From contig CAMJBL010000007.1 of NCBI GenBank assembly GCA_946403845.1, positions 20,217-84,216 on the forward strand: 64,000 nucleotides of DNA, given 5' to 3'. The DNA comes from an uncultured Prevotella sp. (lineage in GTDB: Bacteria; Bacteroidota; Bacteroidia; Bacteroidales; Bacteroidaceae). Positions 36,592 to 45,766 of this stretch are shown here, in pieces. The notes under the pieces are model-generated. The model did not search any database and was not told the origin of the DNA. It saw nothing but the letters and a program-made list of their open reading frames with translations. A program made the translations under genes and the position numbers. Each line of letters starts with the position of its first letter. Position 1 is the stretch's first letter.

Positions 36592-37587
36592 ATGGCAGAA
36601 GCAATTGACATCCGTGAGCTGAATATCCGGATAGAACAGCAGAGCGCATTTGTTACGAATCTCGTAACAGGTATGGACCGTGTCATCGTAGGTCAGAAGC
36701 ATCTTGTTGACTCCCTTTTGATCGGTCTGTTGAGTGATGGACATATCCTTTTGGAAGGTGTGCCCGGTCTAGCTAAGACATTGGCCATCAAGACCTTGGC
36801 ACAATTGATAGATTCGGATTACAGCCGTATTCAGTTTACCCCCGATCTTCTCCCTGCCGATGTGATCGGTACGATGATCTATTCACAGAAGGACGAAAAG
36901 TTCCAGGTGAAGAAAGGTCCGGTATTTGCTAATTTCGTGTTGGCAGATGAAATCAACCGTGCACCGGCAAAGGTACAGAGTGCCTTGCTCGAAGCCATGC
37001 AGGAAAAGCAGGTGACGATAGGCAGCGATACCTTCAAGTTGCCCAACCCCTTCCTTGTGATGGCCACCCAGAACCCCATTGAGCAGGAGGGTACCTATCC
37101 GCTGCCAGAGGCACAGGTAGACCGTTTCATGCTGAAGGTGGTGATCGACTATCCCACACTCGATGAGGAAAAGAAGATTATCCGTGAGAACATTGCCGGT
37201 GAGATGCCTAAGGTGACGCCGGTGACGACGGCTGATGAGATTCTTAAGGCCCGTAGTGTGGTGGGTGAGGTATATCTCGACGAGAAGATTGAGCAGTATA
37301 TCGCGGATATCGTCTTTGCCAGCCGTTATCCCGACCGTTATGGTCTGAAGGACCTGAAGGATATGATTTCCTTCGGCGGTTCTCCCCGTGCCAGTATCAA
37401 TCTGGCCAAGGCAGCCCGTGCCTATGCCTTTATCAAACGTCGTGGCTATGTGGTGCCTGAGGATGTGCGTGCTGTGGCCCATGATGTGCTGCGTCATCGT
37501 ATTGGTCTTACCTATGAGGCAGAGGCCAGCAATATTACCAGTGAGGAGATTGTTTCAAAGATCGTCAATAAGGTCGAAGTACCCTGA
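36592..37587 (+). CDS. MoxR-family AAA+ ATPase
   Basis: A 331-residue protein. The Walker A-like motif is GVPGLAKT near residue 57, Walker B is VLADEINRAPAK near 116, and the sensor region includes MATQNPIEQEGTYPLPEAQVDRF. MoxR ATPases work as chaperones for VWA-domain proteins, and here the gene leads an operon with DUF58 and three VWA/Bat genes. Its stop overlaps the next start by one base. Confidence 0.94.
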   Translation: MAEAIDIRELNIRIEQQSAFVTNLVTGMDRVIVGQKHLVDSLLIGLLSDGHILLEGVPGLAKTLAIKTLAQLIDSDYSRIQFTPDLLPADVIGTMIYSQKDEKFQVKKGPVFANFVLADEINRAPAKVQSALLEAMQEKQVTIGSDTFKLPNPFLVMATQNPIEQEGTYPLPEAQVDRFMLKVVIDYPTLDEEKKIIRENIAGEMPKVTPVTTADEILKARSVVGEVYLDEKIEQYIADIVFASRYPDRYGLKDLKDMISFGGSPRASINLAKAARAYAFIKRRGYVVPEDVRAVAHDVLRHRIGLTYEAEASNITSEEIVSKIVNKVEVP

Positions 37588-38456
37588 TGGAAACATCTGA
37601 GATCATAAAGAAAGTCCGTAAGATTGAAATCAAGGCCCGTGGTCTGAGTTCAAACATCTTCGCCGGCCAGTATCATTCTGCCTTCAAGGGTAGGGGTATG
37701 GCCTTCAGCGAGGTGCGCGAATATCAGTTCGGCGATGATGTGCGTGATATCGACTGGAATGTGACGGCCCGTTTCCATCGCCCCTATGTGAAGGTGTTCG
37801 AGGAGGAGCGCGAACTGACGGTGATGCTGCTGATCGACGTCAGCGGCTCGCTTGATTTCGGTACCCAGAAGCAGATGAAGCGCGACATGGTGACGGAAAT
37901 CGCTGCTACGATTGCTTTCAGCGCCATTCAGAACAATGATAAGATCGGTGTGGTGTTCTTCTCCGATAAGATCGAGAAGTATATCCCGCCTAAGAAGGGC
38001 CGTAAGCATATCCTTTACATCATCCGTGAGATGCTCGATTTCCATCCGGAGTCGAAGCGTACAGATGTGAAGCAGGCTGTGGAGTTCCTGTCGAGTGTGC
38101 AGAAACGGCGTACGACAGCCTTCATTCTCAGCGATTTCTATGTACGCAGCGATTTCCAGCAGTCGTTACAGATTGCCAATCGCAAGCATGATGTCGTGGC
38201 CATACAGGTCTATGACCAGCGTGCACGCGAGTTGCCGGATGTCGGACTGATGAAGGTGGTGGATGCCGAGACGGGCTATGAGCAGTATGTCGATACCAGT
38301 TCCAAACGCCTGCGTGATGCCTATCGCAAGTATTGGCAGGGACGTCAGTCGCAGTTGCTGGAGACTTTCAATAAGAGTAATGTTGACAATGTGAGCATCG
38401 CCACCAGCGAAGACTTTGTCAAGGCATTGCTGATGTTGTTCAAACAGCGTAGTTAG
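37587..38456 (+). CDS. DUF58 domain protein with VWA-like fold
   Basis: A 289-residue protein with the DUF58 signature AFSEVREYQFGDDVRDIDWNVTAR cut into its usual parts near residue 35, and a MIDAS-like LIDVSGS near residue 84. It is regularly paired with MoxR in Bat operons. It is probably cytosolic, with no signal peptide or membrane helix. Precise function unknown. Confidence 0.88.
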   Translation: METSEIIKKVRKIEIKARGLSSNIFAGQYHSAFKGRGMAFSEVREYQFGDDVRDIDWNVTARFHRPYVKVFEEERELTVMLLIDVSGSLDFGTQKQMKRDMVTEIAATIAFSAIQNNDKIGVVFFSDKIEKYIPPKKGRKHILYIIREMLDFHPESKRTDVKQAVEFLSSVQKRRTTAFILSDFYVRSDFQQSLQIANRKHDVVAIQVYDQRARELPDVGLMKVVDAETGYEQYVDTSSKRLRDAYRKYWQGRQSQLLETFNKSNVDNVSIATSEDFVKALLMLFKQRS

Positions 38457-38463
38457 AGTTAAT

Positions 38464-38487
38464 AGTTTAAGAGTTTATAGTTTATAG
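38464..38487. repeat. Heptad array before the 369-aa bat-operon gene
   Basis: Units AGTTTAA, GAGTTTA, TAGTTTA, TAG run directly into the ATG at 38488. Confidence 0.7.
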
Positions 38488-39597
38488 ATGATTACTATAC
38501 AAGGACCGAAAAACAGGATGTGGATGATGAAGGTGCTGATGGTACTATTCACTATTCACTGTTCACTATTCACTTCTTATGCTCAGGTTTCTGTTGAGGC
38601 CAGTGTGGACCGTATCGAGATGCTCGTCGGACAACAGGCTCATGTCACCTTGAAGGCTGTGGTGAAGGAGAACTCGAAAGTGGAGTTCCCAAAGTTTAAG
38701 CCATTAGAATATGTGACGCCTGGTGTGGAAGTGCTGTCTGGTCAGCCGATAGATGACAAGGCCATGGATAATGGCTGTGTCGAGAAGGCGATGGTCTATA
38801 CACTTACCTCCTTCGACGATACCCTCTATTATCTGCCCCCTCTCACCGTCAAGGTCGACGGCAAACCTTATCAGAGCAAGAGTCTGGCATTGAAGGTGCT
38901 GACCATTGAGGTGGATACCACGCATGCCGAACAATTTTTCGGACCAAAGGATGTACAGGATAATCCTTTCCTCTGGAGTGACTGGAGTCTCTCGTTTTGG
39001 TTGAGCGTGCTGCTACTAATTCTCTTGGCTTTAGTTTATTACCTTTACATCAGAATGCGTGACAACAAACCGATTATTACGCATATCCGTATTGTGAAGA
39101 AACTGTTGCCACACCAGAAGGCGATGAAGGAAATTGAACAAATCAAAGCCGATAAGATGGTGTCGTCGGAGAATCCGAAGGCCTATTATACCAAACTGAC
39201 GGATACCCTCCGAAAGTATATTGAAGAGCGATATGGCTTCAGTGCGATGGAGATGACCAGTAGTGAGATCATCGAGAAACTGACTGCCACTCAGGACCAG
39301 AAGGCCCTTGATGAACTGCGACAGTTGTTTACCACTGCCGACCTGGTGAAGTTTGCCAAATACTCGACGCTGATCAATGAGAATGACAAGAATCTTGTGA
39401 GTGCCATCGAGTTCATCAACCAGACGAAGTTGGAGAACGTGCCTACCGAAGAGGTCGTGAAGCCTCAGTTGTCGGAGGAGGATGTACGTTCGCAGAAGAT
39501 GCGTCGTACCCTAAAGGGTGTTATCTTAGTGCTCCTCGTTTGCTGCGTCGCCCTGTTGTGCTATGTGGTCTATAATGTTTATCAACAGATTAGTTAG
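38488..39597 (+). CDS. BatD-like/DUF4381-like membrane protein of the Bat operon
   Basis: A 369-residue protein: signal peptide, a periplasmic BatD-like beta domain (about 34-150), a membrane helix (about 167-187), a cytoplasmic helical domain (about 200-320) and a C-terminal helix (about 345-365). The signal peptide codons include a heptad array (38545-38579). The start may be ATG 38527 rather than 38488, since the first 13 residues are not signal-like. Its opening codons are nearly identical to those of the BatD-BatE gene at 42375, suggesting duplication of that stretch. Confidence 0.7.
   Translation: MITIQGPKNRMWMMKVLMVLFTIHCSLFTSYAQVSVEASVDRIEMLVGQQAHVTLKAVVKENSKVEFPKFKPLEYVTPGVEVLSGQPIDDKAMDNGCVEKAMVYTLTSFDDTLYYLPPLTVKVDGKPYQSKSLALKVLTIEVDTTHAEQFFGPKDVQDNPFLWSDWSLSFWLSVLLLILLALVYYLYIRMRDNKPIITHIRIVKKLLPHQKAMKEIEQIKADKMVSSENPKAYYTKLTDTLRKYIEERYGFSAMEMTSSEIIEKLTATQDQKALDELRQLFTTADLVKFAKYSTLINENDKNLVSAIEFINQTKLENVPTEEVVKPQLSEEDVRSQKMRRTLKGVILVLLVCCVALLCYVVYNVYQQIS
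38545..38579. repeat. Heptad array inside a signal-peptide coding region
   Basis: CTATTCA, CTATTCA, CTGTTCA, CTATTCA, CTTCTTA encode the FTIHCSLFTSY part of the signal peptide. Confidence 0.9.
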
Positions 39598-39602
39598 GAA
39601 AG

Positions 39603-40604
39603 ATGATTGCATTTGCCAATAAAGAATATCTGTTTCTGCTCCTGCTGCTTATACCTTATTTAATTTGGTATATGATGTACAGGAAGAAGACGGAGCCCAC
39701 CATGCGGATGAGCGACACCTATGCCTTCCGTTTTGCGCCGAAGAGCTGGAAGGTGCGCCTCATGCCCTTGTCCTTGCTGCTTCGTATGCTGGCTTTCATT
39801 ATGATCGTCCTTGTGCTGGCCCGTCCTCAGACACAGAATTCGTGGAAGAACAAATCCGTTGAGGGTATTGATATCATGCTGGCGATGGATGTCTCCACAT
39901 CCATGCTGGCAGAGGACCTGAAGCCGAATCGTATAGAAGCTGCTAAACAGGTTGCTGCTGAGTTCATAGCAGGACGTCCCAATGACAATATCGGCCTTTC
40001 CATCTTCGCTGGTGAGGCCTTCACCCAGTGTCCGATGACCACCGATCATGCCTCGTTGATGAACCTCCTGCAGAATGTGCGCACGGACATTGCTGCACGT
40101 GGTCTCATTGAGGATGGAACTGCCATCGGTATGGGCCTGGCCAATGCCGTGAGTCGTCTGAAGGATTCCAAGGCCAAGAGCCGGGTGGTGATCCTGTTGA
40201 CGGACGGTAGTAACAACCGAGGCGACATCTCGCCGATGACGGCTGCGGAGATTGCCAAGAGTCTGGGCATCCGCGTCTATACCATCGGTGTGGGAACCAA
40301 CAAGGTGGCGCCTTATCCGATGCCTGTGGCGGGTGGTGTGCAGTATGTGAATATCCCGGTGGAGATTGATAACAAGATGCTCAGCGAGATTGCCGTCGCC
40401 ACAGAGGGTGACTTCTACCGTGCTACGAACACGAAGGAACTGCGAAAAATCTATCAGGAGATCGACCGTCTGGAGAAGTCGAAGCTTAACGTAAAGCAGT
40501 TCAGCAAGAAGTATGAGGCCTATCAGCCTTTTGCTATCATTGCCGTACTGGCCTTGTTGCTTGAGATTCTACTACGTATAACTATATTTAGGAGGATACC
40601 GTAA
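39603..40604 (+). CDS. batA: Aerotolerance protein BatA (VWA domain)
   Basis: A 333-residue inner membrane protein with two N-terminal helices (about 8-24 and 58-76), a VWA domain with MIDAS motif DVSTS near residue 97 and a C-terminal helix (about 309-328). BatA homologues in Bacteroides are needed for full tolerance of oxygen. It lies 5 bp after the preceding gene, and the next gene starts 1 bp after its stop. Confidence 0.9.
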   Translation: MIAFANKEYLFLLLLLIPYLIWYMMYRKKTEPTMRMSDTYAFRFAPKSWKVRLMPLSLLLRMLAFIMIVLVLARPQTQNSWKNKSVEGIDIMLAMDVSTSMLAEDLKPNRIEAAKQVAAEFIAGRPNDNIGLSIFAGEAFTQCPMTTDHASLMNLLQNVRTDIAARGLIEDGTAIGMGLANAVSRLKDSKAKSRVVILLTDGSNNRGDISPMTAAEIAKSLGIRVYTIGVGTNKVAPYPMPVAGGVQYVNIPVEIDNKMLSEIAVATEGDFYRATNTKELRKIYQEIDRLEKSKLNVKQFSKKYEAYQPFAIIAVLALLLEILLRITIFRRIP

Positions 40605-40605
40605 G

Positions 40606-42336
40606 ATGTTTAGATTTGAAGATCCCATATATCTCTGGCTGTTGGTGCTGATACCCGTATTGGCACTCATCAGATTCATCTCATATAGGAACCAGAAGAG
40701 AAAGCTCCGCAAGTTCGGCGATCCGAAGTTGTTGAAAGAACTGATGCCCGATGTGTCGCGTTTCCGTCCTTCCATCAAGTTCTGGATCTTACTGGCTGCC
40801 TTGGCCCTTCTCATTATTATGCTGGCCCGTCCCCAGATGGGAACGAAGATCAGTCAGGAGAAACGCACGGGCATAGAGACCATCATCGCCCTTGACATCT
40901 CCAACTCAATGTTGGCTGAGGATATCGTGCCGAGTCGTCTGGATCGCAGTAAGATGATGGTGGAGAATCTGGTCGACCATTTCACCAACGATAAGATCGG
41001 TCTGATAGTCTTTGCCGGTGATGCTTTCGTGCAGCTGCCCATCACCAGCGACTATGTATCGGCGAAGATGTTCCTGTCGAGCATTGATCCGTCGATGATG
41101 GCTACCCAGGGTACTGATATAGCTGCGGCCATCAATATGGGTATGAACAGTTTTACCCAGGAGGAAGGCATCGGCAAGGCGATCATCGTTATTACCGACG
41201 GTGAGGACCACGAGGGTGGGGCCCTTGAGGCTGCCGAGGCTGCCAAGAAGAAGGGCATGCGTGTTTATGTGCTGGGTGTTGGCTCTTCTCAAGGCTCGCC
41301 GATTCCCATTCCGGGCACAGGTGATTATATGAAGGATAACACCGGCAATACGGTGATGTCGGCCTTGAATGAGGATATGTGTAAGCAGGTGGCAGCCGCT
41401 GGCGGTGGTGTTTATATCCATGTGGAGAATAATAGTGCGGCCCAACAGCAGTTGGACAACGAACTCGACAAGTTGTCGAAGAAAGAGACGTCCACGACGG
41501 TTTACAGCGACTACGATGAGCAGTTCCAGGCCTTTGGCATCCTGGCACTCCTCCTTCTGATCCTTGAAATCTGTATCTTGGATCGTCGCAATCCGTTGCT
41601 GAAGAACCTGTCGTTATTTAAGAGAGGTGAGAAGCGAGAGGCGAAAGGTGAGAGAATACTTAATTCCCGCCTTATTCTGCTTGCGGTCATATCTCTTACC
41701 TCTTACCTCTCACCTCTTACCTCTACAGCCCAAACCGACCGTCAATACGTTCGTCAGGGCAACAAACTCTATCGTACCGGCGACTTTGCCAATGCCGAGG
41801 TGTCGTATCGTAAGGCCATCGAGAAGAATCCCCGTAATCCTCAGGCTGCCTATAACCTGGGCAATGCCTTGATGGCGCAGAAGAAAGACTCGGCGGCTAT
41901 CGAGCAGTTCCAGAATGCGGCTAAGTTGGAAACGAATCCGATGCGTAAATATCGTGCCTTCCATAATATGGGTGTGATCTGCCAGGGGCATAAGATGTAT
42001 GGTGAGGCCATTGAGGCCTATAAGAATGCCCTCCGACTGAATCCGGAGGATAACGAGACACGTTATAATCTGGTTCTCTGTAAGCATCAGAAGAACAAGC
42101 AGGATCAGAACCAGCAGAATCAACAGCAGCAACAGCAGAATCAGAAAGACGAGAAAAAAGACCAGGATAAACAGGATCAGAATAAGGATAAGCAGAAGGA
42201 GCAGAAGCCTCAGATGAGTAAGGACAATGCCGAACAGTTGCTCAATGCGGCCATGCAGCAGGAGAAACAGACGCAGGATCGTCTGAAGAAGGCTCAGCAG
42301 CAGCCCCAGCGCCGTCAGGTTCTGAAAAACTGGTGA
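40606..42336 (+). CDS. BatB-BatC fusion (VWA plus TPR)
   Basis: A 576-residue frame. Residues about 1-335 are BatB: two N-terminal helices, a VWA domain with MIDAS motif DISNS near residue 104, and a membrane helix near 308-326. A joint with flanking heptad arrays follows (residues about 339-374) and includes a signal-peptide-like stretch (LILLAVISLTSYL, then STAQ). Residues about 375-500 are the BatC TPRs, and the rest is Gln/Lys-rich. BatB and BatC are separate proteins in Bacteroides. No ATG, GTG or TTG is available at the joint, so they appear to be one polypeptide here. Confidence 0.85.
   Translation: MFRFEDPIYLWLLVLIPVLALIRFISYRNQKRKLRKFGDPKLLKELMPDVSRFRPSIKFWILLAALALLIIMLARPQMGTKISQEKRTGIETIIALDISNSMLAEDIVPSRLDRSKMMVENLVDHFTNDKIGLIVFAGDAFVQLPITSDYVSAKMFLSSIDPSMMATQGTDIAAAINMGMNSFTQEEGIGKAIIVITDGEDHEGGALEAAEAAKKKGMRVYVLGVGSSQGSPIPIPGTGDYMKDNTGNTVMSALNEDMCKQVAAAGGGVYIHVENNSAAQQQLDNELDKLSKKETSTTVYSDYDEQFQAFGILALLLLILEICILDRRNPLLKNLSLFKRGEKREAKGERILNSRLILLAVISLTSYLSPLTSTAQTDRQYVRQGNKLYRTGDFANAEVSYRKAIEKNPRNPQAAYNLGNALMAQKKDSAAIEQFQNAAKLETNPMRKYRAFHNMGVICQGHKMYGEAIEAYKNALRLNPEDNETRYNLVLCKHQKNKQDQNQQNQQQQQQNQKDEKKDQDKQDQNKDKQKEQKPQMSKDNAEQLLNAAMQQEKQTQDRLKKAQQQPQRRQVLKNW
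41622..41727. repeat. Paired heptad arrays at the BatB-BatC joint
   Basis: GAGAGGT-type units (41622-41656) and CTCTTAC-type units (41693-41727), five each, face each other as near reverse complements across a 36-bp spacer. The same unit with a similar spacer occurs at 44245-44348. Confidence 0.88.
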
Positions 42337-42344
42337 TGGTATAG

Positions 42345-42374
42345 AGATTACAGTTTATAGTTTACAGTTTACAG
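42345..42374. repeat. Heptad array between the Bat fusion genes
   Basis: AGATTAC, AGTTTAT, AGTTTAC, AGTTTAC, AG run directly into the ATG at 42375. Confidence 0.9.
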
Positions 42375-45038
42375 ATGATTACTATACAACAAACAGGATA
42401 TCGGAGATGGATGATGAGAGTGCTCTTGGTACTATTCACTATTCACTATTCACTCATCACTATCACGGCCCAGACATTGACTGCTTCTGCTCCCTCACAT
42501 GTCGGCGTTGGAGAACAGTTCAGGCTTACCTATACTGTCAATACGCAGAATGTCAGCGAGTTCAGGGCTGGTGACATCCCCGATGAACTGGAGGTGCTGA
42601 TAGGCCCCAATCGCTCCATGCAGTCGAGCTATCAGATTATCAATGGCCATACCAGTTCCTCATCGTCCATCACCTATACCTATATCGTGGTGCCGACGAA
42701 GAACGGAACCTATACCATTCCTGCTGCCCATGTGATTGTCGATGGCAAGAGCATCGCTTCGAATGCCCTCACGATCAAGGTCAGCGGCTCGTCTCAGGGT
42801 CATGGCAGCAATGCCACCTCTCCCCGGCAGCAACGACAACAGGATAATGAACCGGAGTTGAGGGATGCTGGCAGTCATATTTCAGGATCGGATCTTTTCA
42901 TCAAGGTAAGTGCGAATAAGAAACGTGTCTATGAGCAGGAACCCATTCTGCTGACTTACAAGGTCTATACCTTGGTTTCTCTGACGCAGTTGGAGGGTAA
43001 GATGCCCGACTTGAAGGGTTTCCACACCCAGGAGGTAGATCTCCCACAGCAGAAAAGTTTTAAGATAGAGACACTCAATGGTCGTCCGTATCGCACCGTG
43101 ACGTGGAGCCAATATGTGATGTTCCCACAGTTGACGGGTAAGCTTCAGATACCAAGCATCACCTTCAATGGCATCGTGGTGCAACAGAACCGTAACATCG
43201 ATCCCTTTGAGGCCTTCTTTAATGGTGGTTCCGGCTATGTCGAGGTGAAGAAGCAGATTATCGCGCCAAGCATCGATATTCAGGTTGATCCGTTGCCTCA
43301 GCGTCCTGCCAACTTTTCGGGTGGTGTGGGTAAATTCAGTATTTCCGCCCAACTCGACAAGACGGAGGCCAAGGCCAATGACCCCATATCCCTGCGTGTC
43401 ATCGTTAGCGGTGTCGGTAACCTGAAACTCATCAAGCAGCCTCAGGTGGCGTTTCCTAAGGACTTCGACAAGTATGATGCCAAGATAACGGATAAAACCA
43501 AACTGACGTCGAATGGTGTGGAGGGTTCGATGATCTACGACATTCTTGCCGTGCCCCGTCATCCGGGTAAGTTCGAGATACCGCCGGTTGAGTTTGTGTT
43601 CTTCAATACGGCCACGCGTCAATATGAGACGGTGAAGTCGGAAGGCTTTACCCTCGATGTGGCCAAGGGCTCGGGCAGCGCGAAGGTGAGCGATTTCACC
43701 GGTCAGGAGGATCTGCAGCTGTTGAACAAGGATATCCGTCATATCAAGACGAATTCCGGTAAGCAGCATTCACTCGATGATTTCTTCTTTGGCTCAACGG
43801 GTTACTGGTGTTCACTCATCATCCTTGCCATCATCTTTATCTCTCTCTTTGTCATTTTCCGTCAGCGGGCTATCGAGAATGCCAATATCACGAAACAGCG
43901 CGGTAAGCGTGCTAACAAGGTGGCTACCAAACGTCTGAAGAAGGCCTCACGCCTGATGACCGACAATAAGCCTGGCGAGTTCTATGACGAGGTGCTCCGT
44001 GCCCTCTGGGGCTATGTGGGTGATAAGCTGGCCATTCCTGTGGAGCAGCTCTCGCATGATAATATCAGTCAGAAGCTGACGGAGCGTCAGGTCGACGAGG
44101 TGACGATCAGCGAGTTTATGGGTGCCCTCGACGAGTGTGAATTCGAGCGCTATGCCCCAGGCGATCCGAAGGGTAATATGAATAAGGTTTATGATAAGGC
44201 CATGAATGCGATTGAGAAGATTGAAGAGGGGATGAAGAATAATAGAGGTAAGCGGAGAGAGGCGAGAGGTGAGAGAAATCCTTATGCCCGCCTCATCTTG
44301 CTTGCAGTCATATCACTTACCTCTTTTCTCTTACCTCTTACCTCTTCTGCCATCACCAAGGCTGATGCCGATTCCGCCTACATCCACGAGGAATACCAGA
44401 AGGCGATAGACGGTTATGAGGCGTTGCTTAAGAAGGGGGCCTCTGCCGAGTTGTACTACAACCTTGGTAATGCCTATTATCGCACAGAGAATATTACCCG
44501 TGCCGTATTGAACTATGAGCGGGCGTTGTTGCTGTCGCCAAGTGATCCGGATATTCGGTTTAACCTGCAGATGGCCCGTTCGAAGACCATCGACAAGATC
44601 GTGCCGGAGCAGGAGATGTTCTTCGTCACGTGGTATCGCTCGCTGGTGAATATGGCCAGTGTCGACGGATGGGCCATGATTGCACTCGTGTGTCTGGGTC
44701 TGGCCATCATCCTGGCATTGGTCTATCTCTTCTCCGACCGTATCTGGCTTCGTAAGGTGGGCTTCTTCGGCGCTTTCCTGATGATTATTGTCTTCGTTTG
44801 CAGTAATCTCTTTGCGCATCAGCAGAAGGATCAGCTGGTGAACCGCAAAGGAGCCATCATTACCGAGTCGGCTGTCACCGTGAAGAGCACACCCGCCAAG
44901 AATGGTGTCGACCTCTTTATCCTTCATGAGGGAACCAAGGTGACGATCATCGACGCCTCGATGAAGGAATGGAAAGAGATACGTCTGGCCGATGGTAAGG
45001 AAGGTTGGGTGGAAACAAAACAGATGGAAGCTATCTGA
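42375..45038 (+). CDS. BatD-BatE fusion
   Basis: An 887-residue frame. A signal peptide is followed by the BatD beta-domains (about 34-465, ending near a membrane helix 476-496) and a cytoplasmic helical part to about 620. After a heptad-flanked joint (about 624-658) comes BatE: a signal-like helix, TPRs (about 660-735), two membrane helices (about 755-815) and a C-terminal bacterial SH3 domain (about 825-887). ATG 44231 (MKNNRGKRRE) could start a separate BatE in the same frame. Separate batD and batE genes are the norm. Confidence 0.85.
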   Translation: MITIQQTGYRRWMMRVLLVLFTIHYSLITITAQTLTASAPSHVGVGEQFRLTYTVNTQNVSEFRAGDIPDELEVLIGPNRSMQSSYQIINGHTSSSSSITYTYIVVPTKNGTYTIPAAHVIVDGKSIASNALTIKVSGSSQGHGSNATSPRQQRQQDNEPELRDAGSHISGSDLFIKVSANKKRVYEQEPILLTYKVYTLVSLTQLEGKMPDLKGFHTQEVDLPQQKSFKIETLNGRPYRTVTWSQYVMFPQLTGKLQIPSITFNGIVVQQNRNIDPFEAFFNGGSGYVEVKKQIIAPSIDIQVDPLPQRPANFSGGVGKFSISAQLDKTEAKANDPISLRVIVSGVGNLKLIKQPQVAFPKDFDKYDAKITDKTKLTSNGVEGSMIYDILAVPRHPGKFEIPPVEFVFFNTATRQYETVKSEGFTLDVAKGSGSAKVSDFTGQEDLQLLNKDIRHIKTNSGKQHSLDDFFFGSTGYWCSLIILAIIFISLFVIFRQRAIENANITKQRGKRANKVATKRLKKASRLMTDNKPGEFYDEVLRALWGYVGDKLAIPVEQLSHDNISQKLTERQVDEVTISEFMGALDECEFERYAPGDPKGNMNKVYDKAMNAIEKIEEGMKNNRGKRREARGERNPYARLILLAVISLTSFLLPLTSSAITKADADSAYIHEEYQKAIDGYEALLKKGASAELYYNLGNAYYRTENITRAVLNYERALLLSPSDPDIRFNLQMARSKTIDKIVPEQEMFFVTWYRSLVNMASVDGWAMIALVCLGLAIILALVYLFSDRIWLRKVGFFGAFLMIIVFVCSNLFAHQQKDQLVNRKGAIITESAVTVKSTPAKNGVDLFILHEGTKVTIIDASMKEWKEIRLADGKEGWVETKQMEAI
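42432..42459. repeat. Heptad array inside the BatD signal-peptide codons
   Basis: CTATTCA three times, then CTCATCA, encode the FTIHYSLIT part of the signal peptide, paralleling 38545-38579. Confidence 0.88.
44245..44348. repeat. Paired heptad arrays at the BatD-BatE joint
   Basis: GAGGTGA-type units (44245-44272) and CTCTTAC-type units (44314-44348) flank a spacer about 40 bp long that is clearly related to the one at 41657-41692. Both encode a similar peptide, with RLILLAVISLTS in common. Confidence 0.88.
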
Positions 45039-45056
45039 TAGCATTAAAACAGGCTG

Positions 45057-45749
45057 ATGGACTTTCAACCGATCATAGATCTCGATAAGCAGTTGTTGCT
45101 CCAGCTTAATGGCAGCGAGTCGCTTTTCCTCGATGCGATGGTCATCACCCTGACCAATGCCTGGACGTGGGTGCCCCTCTATATCAGTCTTCTGATTGTT
45201 GTCATCAAGAACAGCGAATCAGCCTTGAAGGTCTTACTTGTCTTGGCATCGGCAGCACTCTGCGTATTATTGGCAGGTACCATCGATGATACGATAGTAA
45301 AACCTCTGGTGGGCCGTTGGCGACCGACCCGTGATCCCGAGATAGGCCTCCTGGTGGATATTGTTGATGGCTACCGTGGGGGTGATTATGGCTTTTTCTC
45401 TGCCCATGCCTCCAACACATTCAGCATCGCCATCTTCTTCTGTTGGCTGGTGCGAAGCCGTCTGCTCTCTGTGGCACTTGTCTTGTGGTCACTCACCAAT
45501 TGTTGGACCCGCCTCTATCTGGGCGTTCATTTCCCTGGCGATATCCTCGTTGGTCTTTGCTGGGGTGCGCTCGTTGGCACGGGTGTCTATGTCCTTTATC
45601 GCTATTGTGTTGCCAAATGGGCCTGGTCCTCATCTTTTACGTCACAGGCTTATACCAAGACGGGCTATATTCGTGACGATGCCGACCTTCCGGTCTGTGT
45701 GCTGGTGTTCACACTTATCTATGCCGTCATGCGGGCTTGTCTTGCATAA
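45057..45749 (+). CDS. PAP2-family membrane phosphatase
   Basis: A 230-residue inner membrane protein with about five helices and the acid phosphatase motifs: a KPLVGRWRP motif near residue 83, FFSAHASNTF (PSGH-like, here SAHAS) near 113, and RLYLGVHFPGDIL near 152. It probably dephosphorylates undecaprenyl diphosphate or a lipid phosphate. It follows the Bat operon by 18 bp. Confidence 0.87.
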   Translation: MDFQPIIDLDKQLLLQLNGSESLFLDAMVITLTNAWTWVPLYISLLIVVIKNSESALKVLLVLASAALCVLLAGTIDDTIVKPLVGRWRPTRDPEIGLLVDIVDGYRGGDYGFFSAHASNTFSIAIFFCWLVRSRLLSVALVLWSLTNCWTRLYLGVHFPGDILVGLCWGALVGTGVYVLYRYCVAKWAWSSSFTSQAYTKTGYIRDDADLPVCVLVFTLIYAVMRACLA

Positions 45750-45766
45750 TTATATCGTAACAAACC

